Under the pieces are notes generated by a model. The model searched no databases and was not told the DNA's origin. It was given only the letters and a program-made list of their open reading frames with translations. Shown here piece by piece: positions 36,501 to 48,978 of a stretch of 64,000 bases of DNA (position 1 is the stretch's first letter; every line of letters begins with the position of its first letter). Origin of the DNA: Nicotiana tabacum (Eukaryota > Streptophyta > Magnoliopsida > Solanales > Solanaceae); contig NC_134080.1 in NCBI RefSeq assembly GCF_000715075.1, forward strand, positions 34,638,758-34,702,757. Reading direction: 5' to 3'. The position numbers were made by a program, and so were the translations under genes.

Positions 36501-37771
36501 GACGAAGACGAACAAGAACTCGACCACGAAGACGACGATGAAGCAGCGTGAGGCTGGTCGAGCTGCTGGTCGTTTGGGACGAGGAGATGGAGCAGCAGCA
36601 ATGAAGAAGAAGAAGAAGCAGCAGGTGAAGCTCATGGAGCTTGACGATGGTTTGAGCATGACGTGGTCATTCACTGCTGCGTGAGGCTGGTCGAGCTGCT
36701 GATTGTTGTGGTCGTGAGGACATGAGCTGGGTGTGTGCGATGAAAAAGACGAAGCTCAGGCGTGGTTGTGAGGACGTGAGCTATGTGTGTGGTCGACGGG
36801 AATGGAGGTGAAGAAGATGAGAAGGGTCGTTTGGTTGGTGTATTGGTTGCTGCTGTGATGGTCGTTCATGGCTAGAGCTTCGCAACTGGAGGGTCGTTGG
36901 TTGTCGAAGACGAAGCAGCGAGGGTGGTCGACGAGGCAGCAGGAGTGGTCATGGTGGAGCTGGAAGGAGGGCAGCCATGGATGCTAGATGAAGAAGAAGA
37001 AACAGCGAGGGTGGTCGACGAGGCAGCAGCAGTGGTCATGGTGGTTCAGCTGGAGTGAGGGAGATGGTCGTGGTGGAGCTGGAAGGAGGGCAACCATGGC
37101 AGTCGAGGGGGATGGGGTGTTGCGAAGAAGAAGAGAGGGGGGGGGCGGGTAGCTTTTAGGTTTTGTTTTAGGGTTTTTTCAAAACAAATGTCCAAATGGA
37201 AGAAAGGGTGGGGGTGTTTACTTGGGGTTATGGGGCGGACCGGGTCGGGTCGACCCGGTAGGAGTTTATTTGGTTTGGGCCTAGTTGATTTAAATTAAAA
37301 GGTGGCCCAATCCGATTTTCTTCCTCTTTTATTGCTTCTTTTTTCTTCTTTTATTTTTTCTTAAACTGAAACTAAATTCTAAAAATCCTAAATTATCATA
37401 TAGAACTAAATTAATTTATAAAAGCGCAAATTAACTCCCAATAACAATTAACATATAATTAAATAAAAATTACGTAAAATCACACAATTTGGACATTAAA
37501 TGCTAAAAATGCAACGTACATTATTTTTATGATTTTTTCTTTCTTGTAAAACAAACTTAATTACTTCTAATTGTAGAATTAAATCCTAAATGCAAATGCG
37601 ACATATTTTTGTATTTTTTTTATTAATTTCACAAATAAACATGCATGGAAAAAATTCAAATAATTATCAAAAATGCCACGAAATTCTCAAAATTGCACAC
37701 AAAAGGAAAATTGTTTTATTTTAAATTTTTTGGGAGTAATTCTCTCATAGGGCAAAAATCACGTGCTTACA
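33503..37771 (-). repeat. 3' LTR of the Ogre element (4.27 kb)
   Basis: Closely matches 52102-56363; by eye I see about 11 differences in the first 300 bp plus scattered short indels elsewhere. It contains an (ATT)n stretch, an AT-rich middle and a purine/GC-rich block (36480-37145). A TATA-like CATAAATAGAG (minus strand, 35416-35425) is present in both LTRs and is a candidate promoter. Confidence 0.95.
36480..37145. repeat. Purine-rich GAAGACGAC / GTGGTCGACGAGG block in the Ogre LTR
   Basis: Dense low-complexity triplet-like sequence with a partly duplicated segment of about 115 bp (GGTGGTCGACGAGGCAGCAG and AGCTGGAAGGAGGGCA occur twice). The same block is at 55080-55750 in the other LTR. 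Long frames here are compositional; I see no protein family. Confidence 0.75.
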
Positions 37772-37784
37772 GCTGCCTCTCTTA
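37772..37784 (-). promoter_or_regulatory. Polypurine tract of the Ogre element
   Basis: Minus strand AAGAGAGGCAGC immediately before the 3' LTR start TGTAAGC; the primer for plus-strand DNA synthesis. Confidence 0.7.
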
Positions 37785-37868
37785 AAGTGAGCGATTTTTT
37801 GCCCATTCGAGTACTCCGTGTGAAGCATTTTTTTGAAAGATTTAACTGAACCTTTGCTTCAAAGGTTT

Positions 37869-37912
37869 CCTACATATCCCTGGCTAGAAGGGAATCATGT
37901 TAATGTAGTTCG
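37869..37912 (-). other. Two-stem hairpin element, copy 1
   Basis: Outer stem CTACAT (37870-37875) with ATGTAG (37903-37908); inner stem TCCCT (37877-37881) with AGGGA (37889-37893). One of four related copies in Ogre untranslated regions. Confidence 0.65.
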
Positions 37913-38289
37913 AGAAATTTTTGGCAGCTGGGACTACCATGGGACTGCTTTTTGCTGTTACTATTGTCGCATGTTGTTACTATTGCTTACCGATCTCCTT
38001 GTTACATTGTGCTCAAAAGAAAACTAGAGGCTAGACTAAACTAGGAATTACAAAATCTTATATATCTTCCACGCGCTCTGGTTGCTTTGCTTTCTTGTCG
38101 GCTTGTGTTTCCTCTGGTGCCTTTCTTTCGAAAACTGCTGGGGATGACACTGGCCTTTTTCTTTTCTGAACACAAGTTTTATTATTTCGCTCTGTCTGCT
38201 GGGGACACTGCTTCCTACATTAAAGCTTGCTATGCTAGGTATTTTTGTTGTAACCCTCCTTATTACTGACTCTGATTTGATCTTGAAAT

Positions 38290-39225
38290 GTATTCCTCTA
38301 TTTTGCAGGCGGGGACGCTCCTGACACCAACTTGACTTTTGAAAGGTGACACAACATCCATTCTCCAGGCGGGGTCCTGACTTCTTCAACTTAAAAATAT
38401 AACAATCTCCGTTCTACAGGCGGGCTCCTAACTTATCCATCTTAAAATAAACAACCTCCGTTCTACAGGCGGGATCCTGACTTCAACAACTTCTTCAAGA
38501 TAATTCAGCCTCCATTCTTCAGGCGGGCTCCTGACTTCAACAACTTTTTCAAAATAATTCAGCCTCCATTCTCCAGGCGGGCTCCTGATTTCTCCAACTT
38601 TTTAAATGTAACACCTCCATTCTCCAGGCGGCTCTTGATTTCTTCAATCTTAAAAATAATTCAGCCTCCATTCTCCAGGCGGGCTCCTGACTTCAACAAC
38701 AACTTAAAATAATTCGGCCTCCATTCTCCAGGCGGGCTCCTGACTTCAACAACAACTTAAAAATAACTCAGTCTCCATTCTCTAGGCGGGCTCCTGACTT
38801 CAACCACTTTGAAAATGTAACACCTCCATTCTCCAGGCGGGCTCCTGACTTCAACAACTTTGAAAATGTAACACCTTCATTCTCCAGGCGGGCTCCTGAC
38901 TTCTCCAATCTTAATATTTAACAACCTCCATTCTACAGGCGGGTTCCTGACTTAAATAGCAACTTTGAAAATAAATAAGCCTCCATTCTCCAGGCGGGCT
39001 CCTGACTTTATCAGCAATTTTGAAAATAAATCAGCCTCCATTCTCCAGGCGGGCTCCTGACTTCAACAATAACTTAAAAATAACTCGGCCTCCATTCTCC
39101 ATGCGGGCTCCTGACTTCAACAACAACTTAAATGTAACACCTCCATTCTCCAGGCGGGCTCCTGACTTCAACAACTTTGAAAATGTAACACCTCCATTCT
39201 CCAGGCGGGCTCCTGACTTCTTCAA
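38290..39225. repeat. Ogre 3' region tandem array, about 18 units of 50-57 bp
   Basis: Each unit contains CTCCATTCTCCAGGCGGG followed by CTCCTGACTTC and an A-rich linker. Units near 38308-38520 are the most diverged, those near 38660-39210 the most uniform. Parts are open on both strands, which creates repetitive false reading frames. Such arrays between integrase and the 3' LTR are known for Ogre/Tat elements. Confidence 0.93.
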
Positions 39226-39229
39226 CTGC

Positions 39230-40000
39230 TTCCTTCCAAACTGGTGTTTTGTTCCTCTGAAAACTGCTGGGAATAACACCGATATTTTATTTCACAAATA
39301 TGTCATTTTCCTTCTTCAAAGACTATTTCCTTTAAAGCTTAGTTTTCCACTTCCCTGAAACCTGCCGGGAATAACACTGCTGGGGAATTATCTTCCTCCT
39401 TTTAACAATGGTGGGGATGATATTGATTCAAAGGTCATTGCTTTTACAACTTTGGGTTATCTTTCTTCTTCCAAGATTGCTCTCCTTTTAAAACTTGTAT
39501 CTCCCTTCTTGTATACTGCTGGGGATTTTATTTTCTTCAAAACTTGTGTTATTTTCTCTCTTTCCCAAATGGCTATCTGATTTCAAGAAAATTTTCGTAA
39601 TGAGAGAAAATTTTCTGCCCCACTTTAATAATCTTCTTTGTGACCCTGTCTTCCTGTGGTCAATAATATTTCCTTTTCCTGCTTTAAATCAAAGAAAAAT
39701 TTGTTAGTTTAAAACGGGGCGAGTGGTCGTGCCACTTCTGCTGGGGATGGTTTTTCCCTTTTCTTTTTTCCTTGCTTTACTATAAAACTTGCTGGGGATG
39801 ATACTGTTTGCTGGGTCTGATAGTTTTTGCCAGGGATGGTTTTTCTTTTCTCTTCTTTCCCCGCTCTGTGTTGTCCGACCATTGTGGAACTTGGTCGAGA
39901 ATCTGTCGAAGTTGTTCCTGTATCTCGCAAATCTGCTGGGGATCCTCATAACCTTTTAACTGTTGCTTTTCCATTTTTCTCCAACGTCCCCTGGAAATTT
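39230..40000. repeat. Degenerate CTGCTGGGGAT-type repeats, Ogre 3' region
   Basis: The word GCTGGGGA with a GATGATACTG-like continuation recurs at irregular spacing (also at about 38140 and 38200). Probably an older, decayed array. No coding function is seen. Confidence 0.6.
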
Positions 40001-40424
40001 GGTCCTCTTGGAATCTAGACCCATTCATCATTTGGTCTTGTTCCCAACTTCTTTTGCTTTGTCGCCTTATCTTTGGCCTGTCCTATTCGCATTTTGCTTT
40101 GTACCATTTTGGCAACTGGTAGTAAGCTCTGAAAATCCTTTTCAAAAACAAACTGTTGGGGAGGTAAAGTCTTTAAACCAAGAAATGAAAAAGTGATGAT
40201 TTCAAAAAATAGAAAAAGAAGAAGTCTTTCTGAACAAATGCTGGGAAAAAAGAAAGAAAAGAACTTATCTGAATGATATAACTGATCCCAACGATCATGT
40301 CGTGCATTCCGGATTAATCAACCCAGTCTATTCATATCAATCAATCTTTCGGACAGCTTCATCTTGCCGGGGATAAATAAAACACTCAACTCTTTGCCAA
40401 CCGCGGATCCTTCCCGCCAATCTT

Positions 40425-40615
40425 GCCTTGTCGCCTCATAGTGCCCTTCGAGGGGTTTTCACTAATAAGACTCTCTCATTTCTCTCAACTCCCGTCGCCT
40501 TATGGTGCCTGTGAAGGTTTTCACCGATAAAACTCTCTCATTTTATTTCTCTCAACTTTCGTCGCCTTATGGTGCCTGTGAAGGTTTTCACCGATAAGAC
40601 TCTCTCATTTTATTT
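40425..40615. repeat. Three-copy tandem repeat (about 63 bp), Ogre 3' region
   Basis: CGTCGCCTTATGGTGCCTGT and GAAGGTTTTCACCGATAA followed by ACTCTCTCATTT recur at about 40434, 40495 and 40559. Confidence 0.85.
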
Positions 40616-40982
40616 TATTTTTCAGCTGGGGATTGGAGTGCTGCCGATATGACTCTCTCTGCTAGGGATTCTTTCGGCTATCAATTCATTTAAAGAAAAT
40701 GATCCTCTTCTCTGCTGGGGACCAGAGTGTTATTCCCGACTTCCGTTTGCATGACTTTGCACTTTTCGAATACTGATCGGGAGGTATTTTTTGGACATCA
40801 ATATGGGTTTTCGTGTCTGGCTAAAAGGAAAAGGGGTATCAAAAGGCTCGAAATACTTTTGATGGGTAAAATATTACAACTCTTTGAATCAAACTTTCTT
40901 TTCAAAATTACAAACACAACTTGTGCCCCAGTTTTTCTTGCTTGGGGATTTTTATTTTTTGTTACACTATGACCGAGCCGTG

Positions 40983-41030
40983 AGGCGCCTACGTATCCTT
41001 CTTTGAGGAATCGGGTCAAACATAGTTCCC
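40983..41030 (-). other. Two-stem hairpin element, copy 2
   Basis: Outer CTACG (40989-40993) and CATAG (41021-41025), one mismatch; inner TCCT (40996-40999) and AGGA (41006-41009). Confidence 0.6.
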
Positions 41031-41260
41031 AATTCCTTTGTTTTTCTTGTGACTTTCCTTTTGTCTTTATTTTCATTATTTTTCTCCCTTTCTTTTTCAT
41101 TTTAATTTACTGATTTCAAAAGAGGGATATGAAAGAATAAATAAGGCTCAAAACGGGAAGCAAAGGATAAAGTGTTTGGATATAAAAAAGAATTGTCTCC
41201 GTCATTTCATTCTCCGATAAATGCCAACTACAAACAAACAACAATTACAATCAAAAGAAA

Positions 41261-44200
41261 TCATACATAATATCTCTTAAATGCATCGGAATTGATAGCC
41301 ATGTCGACGCATTTCCCGTCGATATCTGTTAAACATAAAGCGCCATTGGACAATACTCTGGTTATAATGAACGGTCTTTGCCAATTCGGGGCGAACTTGC
41401 CTTTTGCTTCGGCCTGATGTGGCAGGATTCGTTTCAACACCTGCTGTCCCACCTCAAATTTTCTGGGGCGCACCTTCTTGTTGTAGGCTCTCGCCATTCT
41501 CCTTTGATATAACTGGCCATGACACACAGCTGCCAATCTTTTTTCATCAATCAGGTTCAACTGCTCCATTCGGGTTTTGATCCACTCGTCATCATCAATC
41601 TCAGTCTCAGCGACAATCCGAAGGGATGGAATTTCAACTTTCGCATGTATTACTGCTTCGGTTCCATATATCAACAAATAAGGGGTTGCACCTACTGAAG
41701 TCCGGACGGTAGGGCGATAACCCAACAACGCAAATGGTAATTTTTCATGCCATTGTCTGGATCCTTCTACCATCTTCCTCAGTATCTTCTTGATGTTCTT
41801 GTTGGCTGCTTCAACTGCTCCATTCGCCTTAGGACGATATGGTGTGGAATTACGGTGTGTAATCTTAAACTGTTGACATACTTCTTTCATCAAATTGCTG
41901 TTAAGATTAGCACCATTATCCGTGATGATCACTTTTGGGACCCCAAATCTACAGATGATATGGGAGTGAACAAAATCCACCACTGCCTTCTTGGTTAATG
42001 ATTTGAAAGTTTTAGCTTCAACCCATTTAGTAAAATAGTCGATGGCCACCAGAATGAACATATGACAGTTGGTAGCTGCCGGCTCAATAGGTCCAATGAC
42101 ATCCATGCCCCATGCAACAAATGGCCATGGCGCTGACATTGTATGCAATTCTATCGGCGGAGAATGAATCAAATCTCCGTGTATCTGACATTGATGGCAT
42201 TTCCGCACAAAATTGATACAATCACGCTCCATAGTGAGCCAATAATACCCTGCTCGAAGAATCTTCTTCGCCAATACATATCCGCTCATATGTGGCCCAC
42301 AAACTCCAGCATGTACCTCTGTCATAACTGTTGTGGCTTGACTGGCGTCTATACATCTCAGTAATCCCAAATCCGGGGTTCTTTTGTACAACACTCCTCC
42401 ACTGAGGAAGAAACCACTTGACAATCGCCGAATGGCTCTTATTTGATCTCTGGTGGCCTGCTCCAGGTATATCCCCATCCTGAGGTACTCCTTGACGTCA
42501 TAAAACCATGGCTCGCCATCCACTTCTTCTTCTATCATGTAGCAATAGGCATGCTAATCACGAACCTGGATGTGCAACGGGTCAACATGAATTTTGTCTG
42601 GGTGGTGCAACATCGATGCTAAAGTGGCCAATGCATCGGCAACCTCATTGTGAACTCTTGGGATGTGTCTGAACTCCACCGATCGAAATCGCTTGCTCAG
42701 ATTGTGCAAACATTGTCGATATGGTATGAGTTTCAAATCCCGTGTTTCCCATTCACCCTGAATCTGATGCACCAGGAGGTCCGAGTCTCCCAAGACCAAA
42801 ACGTCCTGGACATCCATGTCTGCAGCTAGTCGCAGACCCAAAATGCATGCCTCATACTCAGTCATGCTATTGGTACAATAGAAACGCAGCTGAGCTGTAA
42901 CAGGATAATGACGTCCTGTTTCAGAAATAAGTACCGCTCCTATTCCAACACCCTTCACATTTGCGGCTCCATCAAAGAAAAGCTTCCAAAATGGTTCCTC
43001 AGGTAATTCCAACTCACCTATATGCATTACTTCCTCGTCAGGAAAATACGTCATCAACGGCTCGTATTCTTCATCAACAGGATTCTCAGCCAAGTGATCT
43101 GCCAATGCTTGGGCCTTCATGGCTGTCCTCGTCACATAGACGATGTCAAACTCCATGAGTAATATTTGCCATTTCGCTAACCTTCCTGTGGGCATAGGCT
43201 TCTGAAAAATATACTTTAGCAGATCCAAGCGGGAAATGAGATAAGTAGTATATGAGGACAAATAATACTTCAATTTCTGGGCCACCCAAGTTAGGACGCA
43301 ACATGTCTTCTCGAGTTGAGTGTACTTAACCTCATATACTGTAAACTTCTTGCTGAGATAATAGATGGCTTGCTCCTTTCTTCCTGTAATGTCGTGTTGC
43401 CCCAACACGCAGCCAAACGAATTCTCCAAAACCGTTAGATAAAGAATTAACGGTCTCCCTGGCTCAGGTGGAACCAATACAGGTGGATTTGATAAATATC
43501 CTTTGATCTGGTCAAATGCCTCCTGGCATTCCGCCGTCCATTCTACCGCGACATCCTTCTTCAATAGCCGAAAGATGGGTTCACAGGTTGCTGTGAGTTG
43601 TGCAATAAATCTGCTGATGTAATTCAACCTTCCCAACAGACTTGTTACTTCTGTCTTGTTCTTTGGTGGTGGCAAATCTTGGATAGATTTGATCTTTGAC
43701 GCGTCCAGTTCAATACCTCACCGACTGACGATGAATCCCAACAGCATTCCAGATGGAACACCAAAGGCACATTTGGCCGGGTTGAGCTTAATATCATACC
43801 TTCGAAGTCTTTGGAAAAACTTCCTTAAGTCTGCTGCGTGGTCTTCCTGATGCTTGGACTTTATGATCACATCGTCCACGTACACCTCAATCTCTTTGTG
43901 GATCATGTCATGAAACACAGTGGTCATTGCTCTCATGTACGTTGCCCCAGCATTCTTCAAACCAAATGGCATTACCCGGTAGCAATAAGTCCCCCATGGC
44001 GTGATGAATGCCGTCTTTTCTGCATCTTCTTCATCCATCAGAATTTGATGATACCCAGCATAGCAATCTTCAAAAGATCCAATCTCACGTCCGGCGTAAT
44101 TGTCGATCAAGATATGGATGTTGGGTAAAGGAAAGTTGTCCTTTGGGCTTGCCCTGTTCAGATTGCGGTAATCGACACACACCCTGATCTTTCCATCTTT

Positions 44201-44738
44201 TTTTGGCACCGACACCACATTAGCCAACCAATTAGGATATCGAGTGACACGAGTAACCTTTGCTTGCATCTGCTTGGTTACTTCCTCTTTAATCTTCACA
44301 CTCATATCCGTTTTGAACTTCCTCAATTTCTGCTTGACGGGAGGGCATGCCGGGTCAGTGGGCAATTTATGAACCACTAAATCTGTGCTTAACCTCGGCA
44401 TGTCATCATATGACCATGCAAAACCATCTTTGAACTCAATAAGTGTTTTGATCAATTCCTCCCTGATATTTGGTGCAATGTGGATGCTTATTTTAGTTTC
44501 TCTGATATCGCCGGCATCCCCTAAATTGATGGCTTCTGTGTCATTTAAGTTGGGCTTGGATTTTTCTTCAAACTGGCTTAACTCCTTGTTTATCTCCTCG
44601 AAGGCTTCATCCTCACCGTATTCCGATTCATTATCATAATCGACCTCTTGTATAGTTAGTTCAGAATCAAATTGATCTTTTAGACTAGGTTGAAGATCCG
44701 TTGTGCATGCCATATCGTTAGAACCAGTATGAAAAGAA
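41261..44738 (-). pseudogene. Ogre pol: RT, RNase H, archaeal-type RNase H, integrase
   Basis: One frame runs from the predicted intron end (44739) to the stop at 41261, broken only by TGA at 43718-43720 and TAG at 42554-42556. RT carries the YVDDVIIKS active site. The first RNase H (about 43200-43450) has LYLTVLENSFGCVLGQ, a degenerate catalytic site usual for Tat elements. The second RNase H has FFDGAANVKG, SMTEYEACILGL, LGDSDLLVHQ and HNEVADALA, the D-E-D-D set. Integrase has an HHCC finger ending CHQCQ and the DDE residues in WGMDVIGPI, ITDNGANL and GAVEAANKN. Both stops are explained by single C-to-T changes, so the copy died recently. Confidence 0.93.
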
Positions 44739-44937
44739 CTGTTCAGAAAAAGAAACGAAGGAAACAAAATTAAAAATAACATATAAAATAAGGAATAAAG
44801 AAGAAACTTTTTCGTTTTATTGAATTATGGGATAACAAGGTTTCACACTTTGTTGAGCAATAATAGAAATAAAAAGGATTCTGGATTACAACCCTGGAAT
44901 AATCCAGAAAACAAAAAGGAAAATCAGAGCCAACTAC
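44739..44937 (-). other. Predicted 199 bp intron between Ogre pro and pol
   Basis: On the minus strand GTAGTTGG begins at 44937 and a T-rich tract with TTTCTGAACAG ends at 44739. Gag-pro ends in a stop (44934) one frame away from pol. Splicing at these sites leaves two bases of a codon before and one after, so the frames join and the stop is removed. Ogre elements are known to have such an intron here. Confidence 0.75.
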
Positions 44938-47900
44938 CAGGACTCCCTCCAAGTAGGAAGAGCAGTAGCTATCCAATTGTTGACATTGGCCCTAGGCCTC
45001 ACAAATTGTATATCTGTTTTATTGGAACCCTCTCCAGCTTCTATTATGTTGACATCAGTGAACATTCTTTCAAAGCCCTCATTCAAATATCCATCTGGCC
45101 CGATCAAGGGTCCAAGAACTTCCGGGACTGGCAACTTTCTGCACCCTGCTTTGACAAATGATCTGGACAGGCGTGAGATTGGCTTAGGAAGGACCCAGAC
45201 TCTTTTCTTCAACTTGTGGGCCCGCTTTACATCCGTTGTGGTAGGTTTGAATCCTAACCCAAAAGTATCCAAGTTCTTAGGCAAGGAAACTGGCTGGATC
45301 ATTCCCTGCAGATCAATCCCCAGACCTTTCCCTGGTACAAACCCGTTGTTCAACATCTCTGAGGCTATCATGAAGGTTGCAGCTGTGATTCTGGGAAGTG
45401 GAAGGCCCCCACCCTCAGGAATTTTATCTACTGAGACTGCGTCGAAAACCTGATAAACCCATAGGCCCTTGTCATCGTCGGTTTCTATGAAGGGCACAAT
45501 AGCATCACTGACGGCATGTGTGCCATCATCCCCGTGTACCACAATCTCTTGTCTATCCCATTCAAATTTGACCATTTGATGTAGTGTAGAAGGCACTGCT
45601 TTAGCTGTGTGGATCCAGGGTCGTCCCAACAAAAGATTGTACGACACCGCCACATCTATCACTTGAAATTCCATAGTGAACTCGACTGGACCAATGGTTA
45701 ATTCCAGTACGATATCACCCACTATGTCAGTACCGCCGCCATCAAAACCTCGGACGCAGACGCTGTTCTTGTTTATCCTATCATCAACAACTTTTAGTTT
45801 GTTCAAAGTGGCCAAAGGACAGATATTGGCACTTGACCCATTATCAATTAGTGCTCGAGTGACCACCGATTCTTTGCATTTTACCGTCAGGTAGAGTGCT
45901 CTGTTGTGGTTAGTACCCTCTACCGGTAATTCATCGTCAGAGAATGTCACTCAGTTTACTTCGAAGATTTTGTGCGCTATTTTCTCTAAATGGTTCACTG
46001 AGAGCTTGTCCGGGACATAGGCTTCGTTCAGAATCTTCATTAAGGCCTGACAATGATCGCTTGAATGGATTAACAAATATAGCAACGAAATCTGGGCCGG
46101 GGTCTTCCTCAACTGCTCTATAATTGAGTAGTCCTGTGCCTTCATCTTTTTTAAAAACTCCTTTGCTTCTTCCTCCGTCACTGGCTTTTTTATTGTTACA
46201 GGATTGGCCCTTCTCAATTCTGCGGGAAAAAAACACCTTCCCGAATGAGTTAACCCCTAGGCCTCGCATACTTCTTCCACAACCTCCTTTCCCTTATGCA
46301 TCACTGTCACTTGACTGTAGCTCCACGACACAGCTTTCTCACTTGTTATCGGCAACTGCATGACTGGCCTGATAACAACTGGTTCTACGTGGACCCCCTT
46401 TACCACCAACACTGGTGTGCTTGATACTCCCTGCAGTACTGCCTTGGCTGACTCTGGCTTCTTCGCAGCAACAGGTGAACCTTTCCCCACTACCACAAAT
46501 GGCTTGTCATCTACCTTTCCCAACTGTACCACTGCTTTTCCACTGGTCGAATTTTCATTTGGACTGGCACGAATCATCATTATCATTTGTGAGGGTGTTT
46601 TAAGTTTCCCTCCTTCGTACACTAGTTCGATCATGTGGGCCTCATGGTGCACTGGTAACGGGTTTTCATTGATGTTGGGTACCTGTGGTGTTTGAACCTC
46701 GATCCTATTTGTGTCAATAAGATCTTGTATGACAGTCTTCAACTTCCAACACTTCTCAGTATCATGCTCGGGAGCCCCCGAACAGTATTCGCAGCTTACT
46801 GAGTGGTCCAAATTTTTGGGAAGGGGATTTGGCAATTTGGGTTCAACAGGACTTAATATGCCTATCTGCCTCAACTTGTGGAACAGAGTAGTATAGGTTT
46901 CTCCCAACGGAGTTAATGTTCTCGACCTCTGCACCCTCTCGTTCCTGAAAGCCTGATTTTCGCGGAAGCTTGGCCCTGAAGGATTCCTGTAGGCCCTTGA
47001 TGGTGGATATGTGCTTTGTGGAGGTGGATATGTGTTTTGTGGAGGTGGATATATATTTTGTGGAGGTGTATATATATGTTGGGGAACCGGCGCACATCAT
47101 TGTGGGCGAGCCGGAGGCTGGGTATAAGTTTGGGCGTGATGGACGGAGAGATGTGGCTCTTGTAGTGGATAATAGGGTTGTGGAGGGTTGTATGGAGTGT
47201 GTGTATAGTTTGGGTAATGGTGTATGGGTTGGTAGCGAGGGGATGGTACTCTTGATCTGGACCAAGTACCTGCTTCGACCGTTGCGACCTCCTCTCTCTT
47301 CTTTTGCCCGAGCGCACCTCCCGTGCCGCTTTGGATAGCTTGAGTTGTGGCCTTGATCGCCGAATAACTCATTATCTTATTGGACCTGAGTCCCTATTCA
47401 ACCATGCCGTCCATATTTACTACTTCATTGAAAGATTTACCAACTGATATCACCAGGTGACCAAAGTAAGTTGGCTCCAACGTTTGTAAGAAATAGTCCA
47501 CCATTTTGCCTTCCCTCATTGGTGGATCGACTCTTGCTGCTTGTTCTCTCCAACGGAATCTGAATTCCCTGAATCTCTCTCCAGGCTTTTTCTCAAGTTT
47601 TAACAGTGTGAGACGGTCGGGGACGATCTCAAGGTTATACTGGAAATGACCTGCAAATGCTTGTGCTAGATCGTCCCAGGTATACCACCTGCTAGGATCC
47701 TGCCTCGTGTACCATTCTAATGCGGACCCGCTTAAACTTTGACCGAAATAAGCAATCAACAACTCATCCTTTCCACCTGCCCCTCTCATCTTACTGCAGA
47801 AACCTCGTAGATGTGTCATGGGATCACCATATCCCTCATATAAGTCAAACTTTGGCATCTTAAAACCTGCCGGCAATTGAACATCGGGGAAGGGACACAT

Positions 47901-48461
47901 ATATTTGTAGGCCACACTAACTTGGATGCCCAATCCATGCATATTCCTGAAGGATTGCTCCAGGCTTTTCACTTTACGGAGCACTTCATCCTGCTCCGGA
48001 TTCTTAGCTGGCCTCTCAGTTTCTGTTGGGAACTGAAGGTGAGGGGTGTAAGTGTATGGCTCGGGTGCTTTGAAGGTGAGTTCAGGAGGATAGTATGGAT
48101 TGTCTTGAACCTGAAACACTGGTTCATCAGGTGATTTTTGCAATGTGGCGGGTGGAGGTGCCACGAAAATAGGAACAGCTGGTGGAGGAGGGTTTTGTTT
48201 GGGTGGTGAAGCTTAGTGATTATAGGAAGTTTCCCCTTGATAGTATTGGGCAATGGGGAATCTCGCTGATGGACCAGTGGAAGGGTGTTCCGGAGTCCGA
48301 GCTGGTGAAAGGGCAGGAGTAGGGAGAAGTTTTGGTGATGTTTGTCCCTTAGCCCAGGCTAGGTGCATCCCAACTATGTCTTGTCTCAACCTATCTACTT
48401 CCTCTTTCATCATTTGCATCTCCGTCTTTTCCTCCTCAACACTTTTGTCCGAACCAGACAT
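44938..48461 (-). pseudogene. Ogre gag-protease reading frame with five nonsense codons
   Basis: One uninterrupted frame register of about 1,175 codons starting MSGSDKSVEEE at 48461, with stops at 48213, 47394, 47097, 46257 and 45951 and no frameshift. Parts in order: coiled-coil N-terminus, proline-rich stretch, capsid (KFDLYEGYGDPMTHLRGF, about 47800), a PPPQNTYPPP-like repeat, a CCHC-like finger (CEYCSGAPEHDTEKC, about 46760), protease with ALIDNGSSANICP (about 45840) and a G-patch-like segment NNGFVPGKGLGIDLQG (about 45330). DNGS protease sites and a G-patch are usual for the Tat branch. Most stops are explained by CAG or CGA to TAG or TGA. Confidence 0.92.
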
Positions 48462-48750
48462 ACTTTCCGGAATGGGCCCTTTTGATCTTGTGTGGTAATG
48501 GTAATCTGCCAGACCGTTCTAACGAGCTAATTGTTTTGAAATATCTTTCTCTGGTATAAACAACAAACTTGTTAGCGTTAGAGCTTAACACATATTGCAA
48601 TTTCACATTGGGGAATGCAATGTTCCTAGGCAGTTTAACCATTTCTAACATGTTTTTGCTTCGATTGCATGCGCCATTCCGGCTTATGTCCTTTCTTTAT
48701 TCACTTTGCCTTTTCTTTTTATCTTTTAGTGGTGGTCGAATCTTATGTAG

Positions 48751-48805
48751 ATTGCCTACGTATCATGTCCCCACATGAATTAGACCGGGCGTAGTTCTGC
48801 CACAA
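48751..48805 (-). other. Two-stem hairpin element, copy 3
   Basis: Outer CTACG (48756-48760) and CGTAG (48790-48794); inner CATGT (48764-48768) and ACATG (48773-48777), loop CCCC. It lies between ORF1 and gag. Confidence 0.7.
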
Positions 48806-48978
48806 GTAAAAATAAAGACACAATTTTGCATTTTATTACCAAAACATGCTATTACAAGCTACCCATTTGAAGAAAAACAAACAAAATACAGACTCCACAC
48901 TATTAACATTGTTTGATATGAAAAGAGAACAGAGGGGTAGACAACAGACTTTTAAAAACAAACGAGTGCAGACTTGAA

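Noticed and set aside
38290..39225. CRISPR array.
   Set aside because: Direct repeats without unique spacers of fixed length, in a plant retrotransposon.
39020..39358. Repetitive protein PPFSRRAPDFNN and its antisense partner.
   Set aside because: Translation of the tandem array; unit length varies and most of the array is not open.
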